Shown piece after piece: positions 8,670 through 19,678 of a DNA stretch of 64,000 nt; within the stretch, counting starts at the first letter, position 1; each line of letters begins with the position of its first letter. A program made the position numbers and the translations under genes. The DNA lies in contig CM022299.1 in the NCBI GenBank assembly GCA_011799875.1, positions 210,434,070 through 210,498,069 of the forward strand, read 5' to 3'. The stretch is from Thinopyrum elongatum (lineage: Eukaryota; Streptophyta; Magnoliopsida; Poales; Poaceae). Under the pieces are notes generated by a model that saw only the letters and a list, made by a program, of their open reading frames with translations, was not told where the DNA came from and did not search any database.

Positions 8670-10589
8670 TTTCAGATAAATGCATCCGTAAGATAGGTTG
8701 CCCCTCCCAATTCCCCATTTATACATCGTGGGCGCCAAATCACCTTCTCCCCGGAAGCTCCCTTCTCCCCAGCCGTGAAACCTCAGCCCCTCCTCCATGG
8801 CGCTCCCACCGCACCAAATTCACCGCCGCCCTCCTCCCCAATGCCGGAGATGTTGTCCGTTTGCCGTCATGCACTAAGCCGTGTGCCTCTTACTCCGTGC
8901 TGCCGGAGCTGCCTCGACGACGACCGCATGAACCGTACCGATGCTGATTTACCCCCGCCGTTGTGCACGGCGCCAGAGCGGCTCCAACTTCGTATGCGTC
9001 CAGGGCCCCGGTGCTGTTTCCCTGTAGCCGTCGACTATCGTGACATCTCTTTTTTCCTGCCGCTGGGAGCCACTACAACCGCGCCGGCCTCACCGACTCG
9101 GCAGCTGGAGCTGCCTACTTCATCGGGCCGCAAGATAGGTCATACACTCATCTTAAATCACTTTATTTAGTTGTCAGTTGTCTGAATTTTTATTCTGGGC
9201 CAATCGATTCCCAATGGGAAGCAGCACCCCTCAAGGCGGCGGAGCTCCTAGGCTGCCAGTTGGCTGGTGTCTAACGTAAGGGTGCGGGGGCGCAAGTTCA
9301 CCGCGGAAGCAGCGCTTAGGTGGTGATCTTAGAGTTGCGTGGGTTGAAGGTACTGCCACTGCCGGATCTGGATGACGGCGGGTTTTGTGGATTAGCCGGG
9401 GGCGGCGCAACCACGGCAGTGTAGTGGGGTGGGGAGCGGGGCTTTGGTCAGAGCTCTCGCGGACAGGGAAGGCAGAGGCAGGCTGCTCTGTCAGTGGTTG
9501 CTAGCACTTCTGGGAAGATTCTAAACAGTGTCAGCCGGGAGGCACAAGACGGCCATCAGGCCATCTGGCGTAGATCGGACAGTACCAAAATAAAATAAAA
9601 TCGTGTGACCCAATTTAGTTTTCAATCAACAGACGTGTGACCACTCTTGTACCTTACTATTGATCTCTTAGGGTATTTCTTCAGATCAGAGATATGTGTC
9701 GTTCTTAACATTTTGCGTTTTCTGTATCTTCAGCCACACCGTCTTCCTTCTCACCGCAGCTGCTCCAACAAGGGAAGCATACACCAGAAGGGAGCTATAG
9801 TCCCCACTCAACAGTTCCCTGCATCGAATGTGCCTGCAGGACATGGACAACCACAACAACTGCAGGTCCATCGACAAATCAGCACATGATGCTCACTCCT
9901 ATGGATGGCGGCCAGATAGGTTGTACCCTCATCTTACTTGTGTGCAACATTTATGGCTTTGTTATTCATCTAAGCATGGAAAATAGATTATCACATTTCA
10001 CTGTATATTCATGCTGATCTCTTAAGAGTCTTGTTCAGGAGTTAACGTTGTTGCATAGTTCAGATAAGAGACTTGTTCTTTAGGTAGCGTTGTTCCAAAG
10101 TTATCATCCATCAGCCAATGTTATCCCACAGGCTGGTGATTATACCACTTCTAGTATTACCTATGTTGTTCTTTAATACTTTTGTGTGACATCTAGTTAA
10201 TCTCGATTACAAACGATACATATTATGTAGCTTTCATCTGTGTTCTCCCTTTAGTTTTTGAGACCTGTTGCTGCTAGTTAAGCCCAGTCCTACTATTTAT
10301 GTCATCTCCTACAGGCACTCATTACATAAATCTAACTACTAGTTGTCTTCCATGCATGTCAGATATAATTGCACACACTGATATATCCACAAGAACCTCA
10401 CGGAGCAATGTATCGGCCAACAAAATTGACGTCAATGATACCCAATATGATGGAACATGTAAAGGCAGTTCTTCAGAAGACTTGCAGAAAGATGATGAAT
10501 CCTATTCACCCCACAAGGTCCTTGCTCTAACTTGGCCCGTGATATGGGTACAACATGCATATAATGTCCTGGAGTGCATCTACTCTGTT

Positions 10590-11130
10590 GCAATGCCATG
10601 TGCTTAGCCTGCTAATCATGCATGTAAATATGTCATGCCTTCCTATTTTTTAGTACCTATTCCATTCATGATAACATGTTTTCAAATTCAAGTACTGCCA
10701 TTCTACTATGTCGCAATGCCATCTGCTTAGTTTGGACATCATTCTTCTAAATATCTTATGCATTGTTATTCATCAGTATGTACTTCATTTGTCTACCATA
10801 CAATGTTTTTTACATTGAAGTGATGTTCTAGTGGTCTGTTGCAATGCCATCTTAGTTTCCCAATCATACACGCATATGTTGCCTTAGTGTTTTTCTGTAT
10901 GTATTCCGCTATCATACAGTTTTACACTCAACTAGTGTTTTTTTGCTCTGTTGTCCTGTCGTATCCCTAGCTCTTACATCATACTCCCCCCGTCCGGATT
11001 ACATGTCACATAAATGGATGTATCTAGAACTGAAATACGCCTAGGCACATCCATTTATTTCCGATGGAGGGAATACATGTCAATATGTCATGCCTTTCTA
11101 TTATTCAGTACCTATTCCATCTCTCTGTCG
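10590..11130. repeat. ~125-bp degenerate tandem repeat, four units
   Basis: The word GCAATGCCAT recurs at 10590, 10713 and 10841, each followed by similar T-rich sequence with ATGTCATGCC- or GTACCTATTCC-like landmarks. A fourth unit after ~10965 is interrupted by a small MITE. The array occupies an intron-like part of the decayed unit. Confidence 0.65.
10984..11073. mobile_element. 90-bp Stowaway-type MITE
   Basis: TA duplications flank ends CTCCCCCCGTCCGGATT and ...TTCCGATGGAGGGAA. The internal arms AAATGGATGT and ACATCCATTT pair. It sits in the fourth ~125-bp tandem unit. Confidence 0.85.
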
Positions 11131-11780
11131 TAGCATGTTTTATAACTGAAGCACCATTCTTCTATATAAGGCATGCAAGGGGAAGACGGCTATGTTAGAA
11201 TCTGAAGGGTTACAAACAAGGTCTTTGCAAAAGATCCAAACGCCAGGAGATAGTAAACCAACTCCAGTGTCCATAGATACTTCTCCACATAGAGAAACCC
11301 AACTCCTACTGATAATAAGCAGATGCAAGTGGCCAAAGAACTAGTCCGCTCCAGTACAGCAAAAATATGTCAACTCCATTCTAAAAAGCGTGTGCGTATC
11401 CTCACATCATGAAATTTTTATAGCATTCAGATCATATTTTCTACATGTTTCTTACCCATCTCTCTTTTAGAAAATAAGCTTAAAGGATAGAAGACTTTCT
11501 AAACTAGGATCGTGTTCGAGGAAAGTATCTTGCGGGAATTCTCTATGCTCCAATGCTGATGTAAGTACCTGTTGTATATCACTAAATTTTTACATCAGCA
11601 TGTATTTTGTTAATCGGTGTGAATCCAACATTTATCTGATCTAAATTTACTTGTAGCAAAATGTATAATTAAAGGCGACAATATTGATTTTTGTAAGGAA
11701 AACTGCCTGGTAGTTTTGCATAGTGAGCTACATGAGTGTACTATCTCATATCATGCACATTACTAAATTGTAGTGTTGTT

Positions 11781-11988
11781 CTGGTTGCCCAATCATTCAT
11801 TGTGTCAATGTTGCTTTCCTATTACCTTACCTGGCTGATGATAGCGGTGCCATATTGTGTTAATTTGGTGTAGGCTGGTGTGGTCTGGTTGCCCAAACGT
11901 TCGTTGTGTCAATGTTGCTTTCCTATTATCTGACCTGGCCAATGATAGCAATGCTAGTGTGTTAATTTGGTGCAGGCTGCTGAAGATA
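11781..11988. repeat. 104-bp direct tandem duplication
   Basis: CTGGTTGCCCAA starts at 11781 and again at 11885. The two copies share TGTGTCAATGTTGCTTTCC, a GACCTGGC/TACCTGGC word and GTTAATTTGGTG. It duplicates what looks like the end of an intron plus its acceptor (TTTGGTGTAG, TTTGGTGCAG). Confidence 0.85.
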
Positions 11989-12589
11989 AGAAGACAAACT
12001 CTGAAAACAGCAAGGCAACCCCATTGTTTCTTTCCAATAAATCTAGGTCAGGTAATATGGCAATAACTCTTGATTAATCTGTTCGGTTCCCCTCCTAATT
12101 TATGTTATGATGCAGTGGTCGAGACACTCTCCACTATCAATAATGCAAGCCTGCCAAAATCGCCATCTGAATCTGTTGAGTTTCCTCTGTCTCGAATCCA
12201 ACGGAAAAATGTATGTTTGTGAACGAATTACTGGCTGAAGCAATCATGGAAATCGTGGAGGAATCAGAGGTGCACATTCTTGTGCAACAACAACTGATCA
12301 ATGTTTTCAAAGACAGTGTAGCAAAGAAGGAAGAACTTGCTAACATGCTTATGGGCGTCATCCGCGCTGAGGTTGCAGATTGTGAGGTTGTAGATCATTA
12401 AGTTCTATTCATTTATTTGCACTGTCATCAATCTTTGATTGCCCAGTGGATGTAATTTCCTGTAATATATGCTGGATGTGCAACATTTTTCCTTGTATGC
12501 CGTACGTTTGCTTAGCGCGCCTCGCATTCCAGCTAACTGGTCGCTAGGAAGGCAAAAAAACAGTGAAATTATTAGTTAGCACGAACAGT

Positions 12590-14006
12590 CGTGGGCCCTA
12601 CATGAAGGAAGCGGCCCACTGCCCTTAATGGGCTTCCCTAATGGGCTCGCATGGGCCAAAATTCTCATAGGCCTTTGATTGATCGGTTTTTGTCCTATCC
12701 ATAGTTACTCGTTGTAATGGGCTAAAATTATAGCTGGGCCGGAATCGACGTTATCTAATTGGGCCTACAGACATGTTTGAACTTTAGCAGGCCAATTAAG
12801 TTAATGGGCCGTAACCAGGCTGAAAGCTCTATTGGGCCGCTATAATTGAAATGAGCCAACAGTTAATGCTCGGCCCTGTTACCTCCCGGGTCATTAATAG
12901 GCCGACATCGAAGCGGGCAATAAGTGGGCCCATTCGATTTCACGGGCCGTTAACAGGACGATACTAAGGTCGGGCTATATATGGCCCAACTGTATTGTGG
13001 GCCTTTAGCAGGCCGAAAGAGACAGCGGGCTCGTACTGGACCATGAAGAGCATGGGCTGCTAAAAGGCCGAAAGTCAGGTCGGACTGTATATGGCCCAAC
13101 TGTGTTGTGGGCCTTTAGCAGGCCGAAAGAGAAACCGGGCTGATATTGGTCATGAAGAGCATGGGCCGTTAAGAGGCCAAAACTCAGGTCCGACTGCAAA
13201 TGGCCCAACTCATTTATGGGCTGTTAACAGGCTGAAAGACACACCGGGCTGGAAATTGGCCCAACACTTAAATGGGTCGCTAAAAGGCCGAAAGACGTAC
13301 ATCCTGAAAATTGGCCCATCCCTTAATGGGTCATTAACAGGCCGAAACCACATGGGGCCGATATTGAGCCCAAATATATAGCGGGCTGTTAACGGGCTCG
13401 AACTGACGATGGGCTGCAATGGTGTCAAATAGTTAACGGGCCGTTGACGGGCTAAATTGGCACATCTCGTATGGGCCGTGGGCTTAAATGGACCAGACAC
13501 AAGTAGGCCCTATATGGGCTGGCCTGCTAATTTTGACTGGGCCAGCCTCTTTCACCTAAATGGGACACTGTTGGGCCTTGCCACGTGCCAACGTATCATA
13601 GGCGCCTCCCGTACAATGAGTAGATGACATCTATCCCAACGCTGAGCCGACACGTGGATCCTCCGGCGAATGAGAATTTTACACGTGGAAAATCCCCATT
13701 GGTCGGGGCTGTTAACGGGTTTTCAGATCCAAACCGAAACCCGATAGCTTAACGGCGACCCGTTACGGTGGATGCCACGTGTCGGTTACCCTTGACGAAA
13801 ACACTTCCATGACGCGCCATTTATCGTCATGGAAGTGGACACTTTCGTGATGATAATTTTGGTATTGTCATGGAACACTTCTACGACAGCACAGGTATGA
13901 CTATCCAGATTCTGTCATAAAATCATCATGGATGCACATGCATGACAAAAAACGTGACCTACTGTGACAAACATGTATCATCACGGAAGTGTATTTTTTT
14001 GTAGTG
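12590..14006. mobile_element. CACTA transposon: subterminal repeats and terminus
   Basis: The reverse complement of the right edge begins CACTACAAAAAAATACACTT (13987-14006), the canonical CACTA terminus. From about 12590 to 13560 lie many ~55-bp units built on GGCCC..GGGC..TTAACAGGCCGAAA, locally ordered into ~110-bp pairs (12985 and 13094). Subterminal arrays of this kind bind the transposase in CACTA elements. Between 13560 and 13987 there is a GC-rich stretch with several CACGTG motifs. The bases after the terminus are ATC. No matching left end CACTAC preceded by ATC was found, so the element is incomplete or its left limit is unresolved. Confidence 0.85.
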
Positions 14007-14186
14007 ATCCCACAAAGTCATTCCAAGGAATACGTTTCCGTTTGTATGTACATCCCACACAGTCAATCCAAGAAATACGTTTTCGTTCGTATGTACGTCC
14101 CACACGATGAATCCTAGACAAACATTTCCGTTCGGACGTGCATCACACACAATTTTCCCCATCAAATCGTCTGTGATAGCGTTGCC
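14007..14186. repeat. 45-bp tandem repeat abutting the CACTA end
   Basis: Four units start at 14007, 14052, 14097 and 14142 with ATCCCACAAAG, ATCCCACACAG, GTCCCACACGA and ATCACACACAA. The period is exactly 45 bp. Similar CATCACACACA/TTCCGTT words are typical of CACTA subterminal regions, so this probably belongs to a second element into which the first inserted. Confidence 0.8.
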
Positions 14187-14711
14187 ATTGCAGACAATAT
14201 TAACAATTTTATTGTTTGCGTTATTGAATGCATCACGCACGGTGCCTAGAAGAAACTGTGTGGCATAGGCTGTCCATCACACACAATTTTTATGTGGAAA
14301 AGTTTTGTGCAAGGTGGCCTAATGCAAACAGTTTTCAAGAGGAAGTCGTGTGTGATTGTTCATTGGTCCAACACGTTTTCTTCCTAGATACTGTGTGGGT
14401 TGTCTGAGGTCATCGCCTACGGTATTGTCTCAATAACTGTTTGCAATAGAAAAACCCAATAAGCAGGCTAATTTGCCTATTATTATTATTAATCCATTTA
14501 TTAATGAAATTGACATTTCATATTAAGCACACAATATATTTCATTTTTGTATTACGGGACCAGGATTTCATAATTGAAATACATCAAAGTAGAACATCAT
14601 ATAGCTTCAGCACTCAGTTACACCATATAGGCACATAGCTAGCTACCCCATTACACATCTACACCAGCACCAAGTTTCACATGCAACATCTATAACCTTT
14701 GGAAATTAGCA
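14187..14711. other. CACTA-like remnant without genes
   Basis: The stretch first continues the ACACACAATTTT/GTGTGTGATT words of the subterminal repeats, then becomes AT-rich. No coding sequence or RNA gene was seen. It is 3' of the broken B3-like gene on the minus strand. Confidence 0.5.
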
Positions 14712-15202
14712 TCATAGATGGTAGATAGACAAATGAATATCATCTGGAAAAATGCTGAAGCGGAAGGCGAATATTGAGCCTTCAATAATGTTGAAGGTCC
14801 ATGCAACTTTAGGCCAGTGCCTGTGGATGATTGATCATCCATCCTTCATCCTCTAGAGGAAGACTTCAATATTGTACCGTCGGTGTTGTATCAATACCTT
14901 CCTCACGTCCTGGCCATACAGGTGGTTTGAGAGGTAATCATCAGTGAACTACTTTGAGAAGGCCTGAAAACAAGATACGCATAAACATCTTCTCTAAATT
15001 TGGAAATGCGCAAAGGAATAAAAAAACAAGGTATAATAGTTAGTACCATCCTGTAGTTCACTAATGTCTTCTTCGTTGAGCAGACAAAGATCTTGTTGTT
15101 TTTCGTCGCTAGTTTCTTTATCCTAACAATCTTTCTGTGTTTCTTGACTTGAATGATATTCATGGACAACTCATTTCCCCATATGCAAAATGGGTCAAAC
15201 AC
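14712..15202 (-). pseudogene. B3-like DNA-binding gene fragment, CACTA-borne
   Basis: Exon A (15202-15047) encodes a basic segment with WGNELSMNI and KKLATKNNKIFVCSTKK. A GT-AG intron of 83 bp follows (14964-15046). Exon B (14963-14712) ends in HRHWPKVAWTFNI and FRFSIFPDDIHLSIYHL. I recognise the last block as the C-terminal part of a B3-like protein often annotated inside Triticeae CACTA elements. It is broken: an in-frame stop follows the first codons of exon B and another lies mid-exon with a likely frame change. The N-terminal part is missing because the Sirevirus inserted at 15319. Function in the element is not established. Confidence 0.6.
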
Positions 15203-15318
15203 TGGGTCAAAACCTCTGACAGCAGGACCTACATGTGCTAGACCAAATTGTTAAAAACCTAAATATTAGAATGGTTCCTGCAATTGCACAATAATGTGCT
15301 ATTAGACAAAGGACCAAG

Positions 15319-16820
15319 TGTAAGTGCATCTAGTGCCCCTTAGTGATTTTGGTGTATTGAAGACTTATAGGTTAAGGGTCTAATGCGTTTGTGAGTGTAC
15401 ACAGGTCTATAAGTCTATGAGGAGTTTGCTATGAATGTCGACCCCTAAAAATGAATGTCTTCAACTGAAGACTTTGGTTTTCTTGAAGACTTTGAAAGTG
15501 AAGAAATTGGTGTGACCCTGAAGACTTGATGTTCATGCGAGGACTATGAAGCGTGAAGACTTTTGTTTTCGTAGTTTCATTTTCTTCTTCTTGAGTCATT
15601 GGAAACACCGTACTGTTAAAGGGGGTCGAGGTAAAACTAAGGAAAAATTTCCAAGTGATGCTCAACTCAAAATCCTACACCTACCCAATCCTTTCGAGTG
15701 AAGCCATTGGAAATCAATCAAGTTCTTCAGTGACAGAGACGAAGTTCTTCTGTTCTCTGAGGAATTTGTTTTGACTGAGGAGTTAGAAATTCGCCAGTGC
15801 GGATTGCCTACAAGTGAGGATTATGATAGCCCTGAGGAATTTGATACTCAAATTTCCGACCGTTGCTGTGCTACGTGCCAGCTGTCCCAAAATATCTACC
15901 CACCTAACGGTCATATCATTGAAGGGCATTTATGTCTTATCATGTCGGGCTGCTCCCTAGGCTATAAATAGCCGCCCCCTTCAACCACTAGCTAGTTGGC
16001 TGCTCCAAGAAATAGATTGACACTTGTCATTTAGAGCATCCCATCCTCCGAGGACTTTGAGCGAAAATCATCAAGTGAGGAAAAACCAAAAAAAAACCCA
16101 AACACCTACAAACCCAAAGTGATTGAGCATCACTGAAGAGATTGTTCCTGTGTGGAACCGACGCTTGTTACCTTTGAGGACTGTGCATCCTCCAGACGGT
16201 TAGGCGTCATGGTCTAGAGCATCCAAGAGGAAATTGTGGATTGCCGAGTGACCGAGTATGTGAAGGTTTGGAAGTCACCTGAAGACTTACCACGAGTGGT
16301 TGGGCGAGGTCTGTGTGACCTTAGCTCAAGGAGAATACGGTGAGGACTAGGTGTCCTGGACTGTGTGTTCAAAACTGTGTGTCCTCAGGTTTAAATACCT
16401 AGCCGCTCCAACCAGACGTACAACTGTCACAGCAGTTGGAACTGGTCTACCAAATCAGTGTCTTCACCGAGCTACTGGTTCTATTTCCTCAACCCTTTCA
16501 TTTCCTCGCATACTTGCTATGTAATTGAATCATTACTGTTTGAAGACTTTGTCTGAAGACTTTCTCAATTTCCTCAGTTCAATTTCTTCAGTCAGTTTGT
16601 CTTCAGCCTGCTTATCCTGTGTTTACGCTACTCGTACTCTGTGCTTGTTTTCATTTCATCATGATGACTGTGCTATTGCTCTGTTATGCTTGCATCTGAG
16701 TACTCATTCCGCTGCTAAGTAGTTCGTCGCTTAGGAATTTCCTCACCTTGTAATTCCTCAGTGACGAATTTGTAAAAATCACCTATTCACCCCCCCTCTA
16801 GTCGATATAACGCACTTTCA
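15319..16820 (+). repeat. 5' LTR of Sirevirus copy 1
   Basis: 1502 bp, TG..CA. U3 is rich in GAAGACTT words, with a TATA box at 15963-15970 (TATAAATA). Compared with the 3' LTR it lacks ~13 bp near 15716 and has a shorter C-run near the end. Otherwise differences are few, so the insertion is young relative to other elements here. The peptide-length ORFs inside are not genes. Confidence 0.95.
15963..15970 (+). promoter_or_regulatory. TATA box of the Sirevirus 5' LTR
   Basis: GGCTATAAATAGCC is itself palindromic around TATAAATA. The same box occurs at 28831-28838 in the 3' LTR and in inverse orientation in the LTRs of copy 2 and the solo LTR. Confidence 0.7.
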
Positions 16821-16822
16821 AT

Positions 16823-16834
16823 TGGTATCAGAGC
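16823..16834 (+). promoter_or_regulatory. Primer-binding site (initiator tRNA-Met)
   Basis: TGGTATCAGAGC, two bases after the LTR end, is the classic Copia primer-binding site complementary to the 3' end of plant initiator tRNA-Met. It is intact here. Confidence 0.95.
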
Positions 16835-16887
16835 AAGGTACTCCCTTGTTCTGTGTCATTTTGGTTTAACCACCTGGAGTTTTAGTT

Positions 16888-19443
16888 ATGTCGACTGCAG
16901 GCATGATCAAGGTCTCAGCTGGGTGTCCTACCTTCGATGGGACGGACTACCCCTACTGGAAGAACAAGATGCGCATGCATCTTGAGGCAATTGACAATGA
17001 TCTCTGGTATGTTGTGGAAAAGGGTGTTCCCTCTGTCACTCCTTCCATAAATGCTGCTGATGTGAAGAGATTCAAGCAACTCGACTCTCAAGCGAAGAAT
17101 ATCATATGTGGCCATCTGAGCAAACGGCAGTATGGCAGAGTGAGTGCTTTGGAGACAGCTAAGCTTATCTGGGATAGGCTGTCCAAGGTCAACGAAGGAG
17201 TCTCAACTCAACGTGACTCTCGAGTTGACGTTCTTCGCAATCTCTTCAACCGCTTCAAAAGACTCGACAACGAAAATGTTCAGCAAACCTTTGATCGCCT
17301 CACTGACATTTCAAACGAGCTTCAAGCACTGGGTGCCACTGACATCACCGACCATGAGGTGGTGAAGAAATTGCTGAGGTCACTCGATTCTTCATTCGAT
17401 ACACTGGCACTGATGATTCAAGAACGTGGAGACTACAAGTCACTTGATCCTGCTGATATCCTCGAGAGGCTAAATACTCATGAATTCCAACTAGCTGAGA
17501 AGAGAGATCTCTACGGACCTAGCTATGGTAGATCTCGTGCACTGAAAGCCAAGGCAGTCTCTGAATCTGAAGATGAAGATTCTGGTAGCAGCCTTGGTGA
17601 TCCTGAAGAACTGAGTCAGGAGCTAGCAATGCTCGTGAGGAAATTCCAGAAGTTCTCTAGACGTGGCCGATTTGGAAAATCCTCAAGAGGTGATGACATG
17701 AAATCAGATTCCTCATCCCGTGATTACAAGAAGAGAACTTGCCATAAATGCAAGAAACCTGGTCACTACATTACTGATTGTCCTTAGTGGGAGAAGGAAT
17801 CAAAGAAGAAGAAATACAAGGATGATAGTTCAGATGACTCTAAGAAGAAGAAGAAATCTTCAAAGTCCTCATCGTCAAGATCTTCAAAGTCTTCATCTCA
17901 CAAGAAGAGCAGCTCCAAGAAAGCTCGGGCATTCATTGGCAAGGAAATGGACTCTGAAGCTGAATCTGAGGAACATGAGGAAGAGGAGGCATCTGAGGAG
18001 TCAGACTCTGGTGTGGCGAGCCTAGCCCTCGCTACTGCTTACGTTAGCAAGTCCATCTTCAACACTGAGGAAAATGGCTTCCCCAACACTGCTGATGACG
18101 GCAATGATGACTATGCTCCCACCTACTGCTTCATGGCAAAAGGTGCCAAGGTATTCAAATATCCCTCCTCTGAGTCAAGTGAGGATGAATCTGATGATAA
18201 CCTCAAACCCAGCTATTCCAAACTTGCTAATATTGCTATTAAACAACAAAAGGCTTCTGAAAAGGTTCAAAATATGCTAGACAAAAGCGATGATCTGTTA
18301 GGTGAGGAAATGGATCGAACTCAAACACTGACTGATAATCTTCAGCAACTACAGTCTAAGTTTGACAACCTTCAAGGTCGTCATGACACTCTCCTAGCCG
18401 ATCATGAGAAGCTTTCTTATGAATTTCTTCAAAGAAAGCAAGATCTTGAGAAGCTAAGGGTGAGTCATGAAGATCTTCAGAAGGAAAATGATTCCTTGCT
18501 TGCTCAACAGATCAGTTCCGCTCAGGAAGAATTTATTCCACCATGTTTGAAATGCATTGAACGTGAAACTGCTAATTCTTCACCTGAATGTTCAAATGCT
18601 TCTATTGCTGCAAACTCTTCAACTATCTCTGTGGTCACAAATTCCTCATCTGAGGATACCACTAGTATCACTGACGAAAATGCAGGGTTGAAGGAATTGT
18701 ATGTGACAGGCATGTACAAAAGCCTCAAAGGGCATCAGACTCTTTGTGATGTGCTCAAAAAGCAGATCTTGAACAGGAACCCTAGGAAAGAGGGTATTGC
18801 CTTTGAGGGGAAACTCAATGCTGATGGAACCTACTGGAAACCGGAGCAGTATCCCAAAACCTCATGGGTTGCTGCGAAGGGACCTCCCGTAGATCCATCC
18901 ACTTTATGTGGCTTTACTTGTGAATCCTCATATTCATCTGATGAGTCACTTGACTCCAACTATAAACTGTTCAAAAATCAGAATGGTGAGGTATTTGCTA
19001 GATATGTTGGATCTAACTGCAGGAATGGTCCCCCTATGAAGAAAATCTGGGTTCCCAAAAAGTGCCTTGAAAGTCTTCAGGTGAATGTCCTCATGACACG
19101 ACCTGTGAAGAATAAGAACCCCAGATCAAATTCTTCATATGAACCAAAGTCTTCATATGGATCAAATTACTCACATGGATCAAAGTCCTCACATGAACAT
19201 CATCGTGCTAACACTTCTGTTTCGCAGGGAAAGCCTAAGGGCTATGAATATATGCATTATTCTTCAAATCATCATGTTCATAAGTCCTCGAAGAATTTCT
19301 CTGCTTATTCATATGCTTACCCTAACCCCTCTTATGTGAAACGAAGTGGTCTGGCGTCTATGCCACCTTTCTCTTATGGAGCTCGCAGAATGATGAACTC
19401 TTTGCCACCCCTCCAGATGTGGGTGGTGAAGAAAAGGAACTAA
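16888..19443 (+). pseudogene. Sirevirus gag (one in-frame stop)
   Basis: A single reading frame of about 851 codons starts at ATG 16888, 54 bp after the primer-binding site, and is broken once by TAG at 17785-17787. The first part is a UBN2-type Copia gag domain (DGTDYPYWKNKM ... LWYVVEKG ... GHLSKRQYGRVSALETAKLIWDRL). A CCHC zinc knuckle (CHKCKKPGHYITDC) lies directly before the stop. After it come Lys/Ser-rich and acidic tracts, then a coiled-coil-like segment (about 18250-18510), a feature of Sirevirus gag. Copy 2 does not have a stop codon at the corresponding knuckle-adjacent position, so this TAG is a lesion, not programmed recoding. Product would form the virus-like particle. Confidence 0.9.
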
Positions 19444-19678
19444 TCTCTTATGCAGGGTCAGGTCTCCAGACGAACTAAATCGTCTGAAGAATTTGCTGGA
19501 GACCTGAAATGCTTGAAAGGACGCAAGCTAATCATGAAGAAATGATTTATTCATTTCTCACGTCCTCACATTGCTATATATACATATGTTGCTTTAATTG
19601 ATGAAATATGTCTGATGAATTTGATGTCATATTCTTCACTCTGAAGTATATGAGTTCGTAAGATGCACTAATTCATCT

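Larger units (their letters stand above)
8797..12401 (+). pseudogene. Decayed multi-exon transcription unit in a CACTA context
   Basis: A GC-rich, codon-like first block begins ATGGCGCTCCCACCG at 8797 but stops at TAA 8872-8874. Later GC-normal islands resemble exons separated by T-rich intron-like sequence (9730-9890, 10300-10520, 11470-11570, 11970-12060, 12115-12401). Several are followed by GT donor-like bases. The last island is the clearest: it contains a Glu/Val-rich run with motifs ELLAEAIMEIVEE and KKEELANMLMGVIRAEV. It is out of frame by one with the island directly upstream. The unit leads straight into the subterminal array of the CACTA element that ends at 14006, so it is probably an element-borne or captured gene. 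I recognise no enzyme domain. Confidence 0.45.

Noticed and set aside
9065..9085. CCACTACAACC as the left CACTA end
   Set aside because: It lacks the A-rich continuation, the following repeats and a preceding ATC matching the right side.
12985..13380. Regular GGCCC repeats as a CRISPR-like array
   Set aside because: Units are diverged throughout with no unique spacers; the context is a plant CACTA subterminal region.
15429..15665. Recurring ~78-codon ORF in Sirevirus LTRs (also 28286, 34955)
   Set aside because: It recurs because the LTRs are nearly identical; it is antisense in U3, and in copy 2's LTRs the frame changes.
16823..16834. tRNA gene at the primer-binding sites
   Set aside because: Only the short tRNA complement is present; no cloverleaf sequence surrounds it.
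17785..17787. TAG after the zinc knuckle as programmed readthrough
   Set aside because: Copy 2 has no stop at the corresponding position and the codons after it continue gag, so a mutation is simpler.
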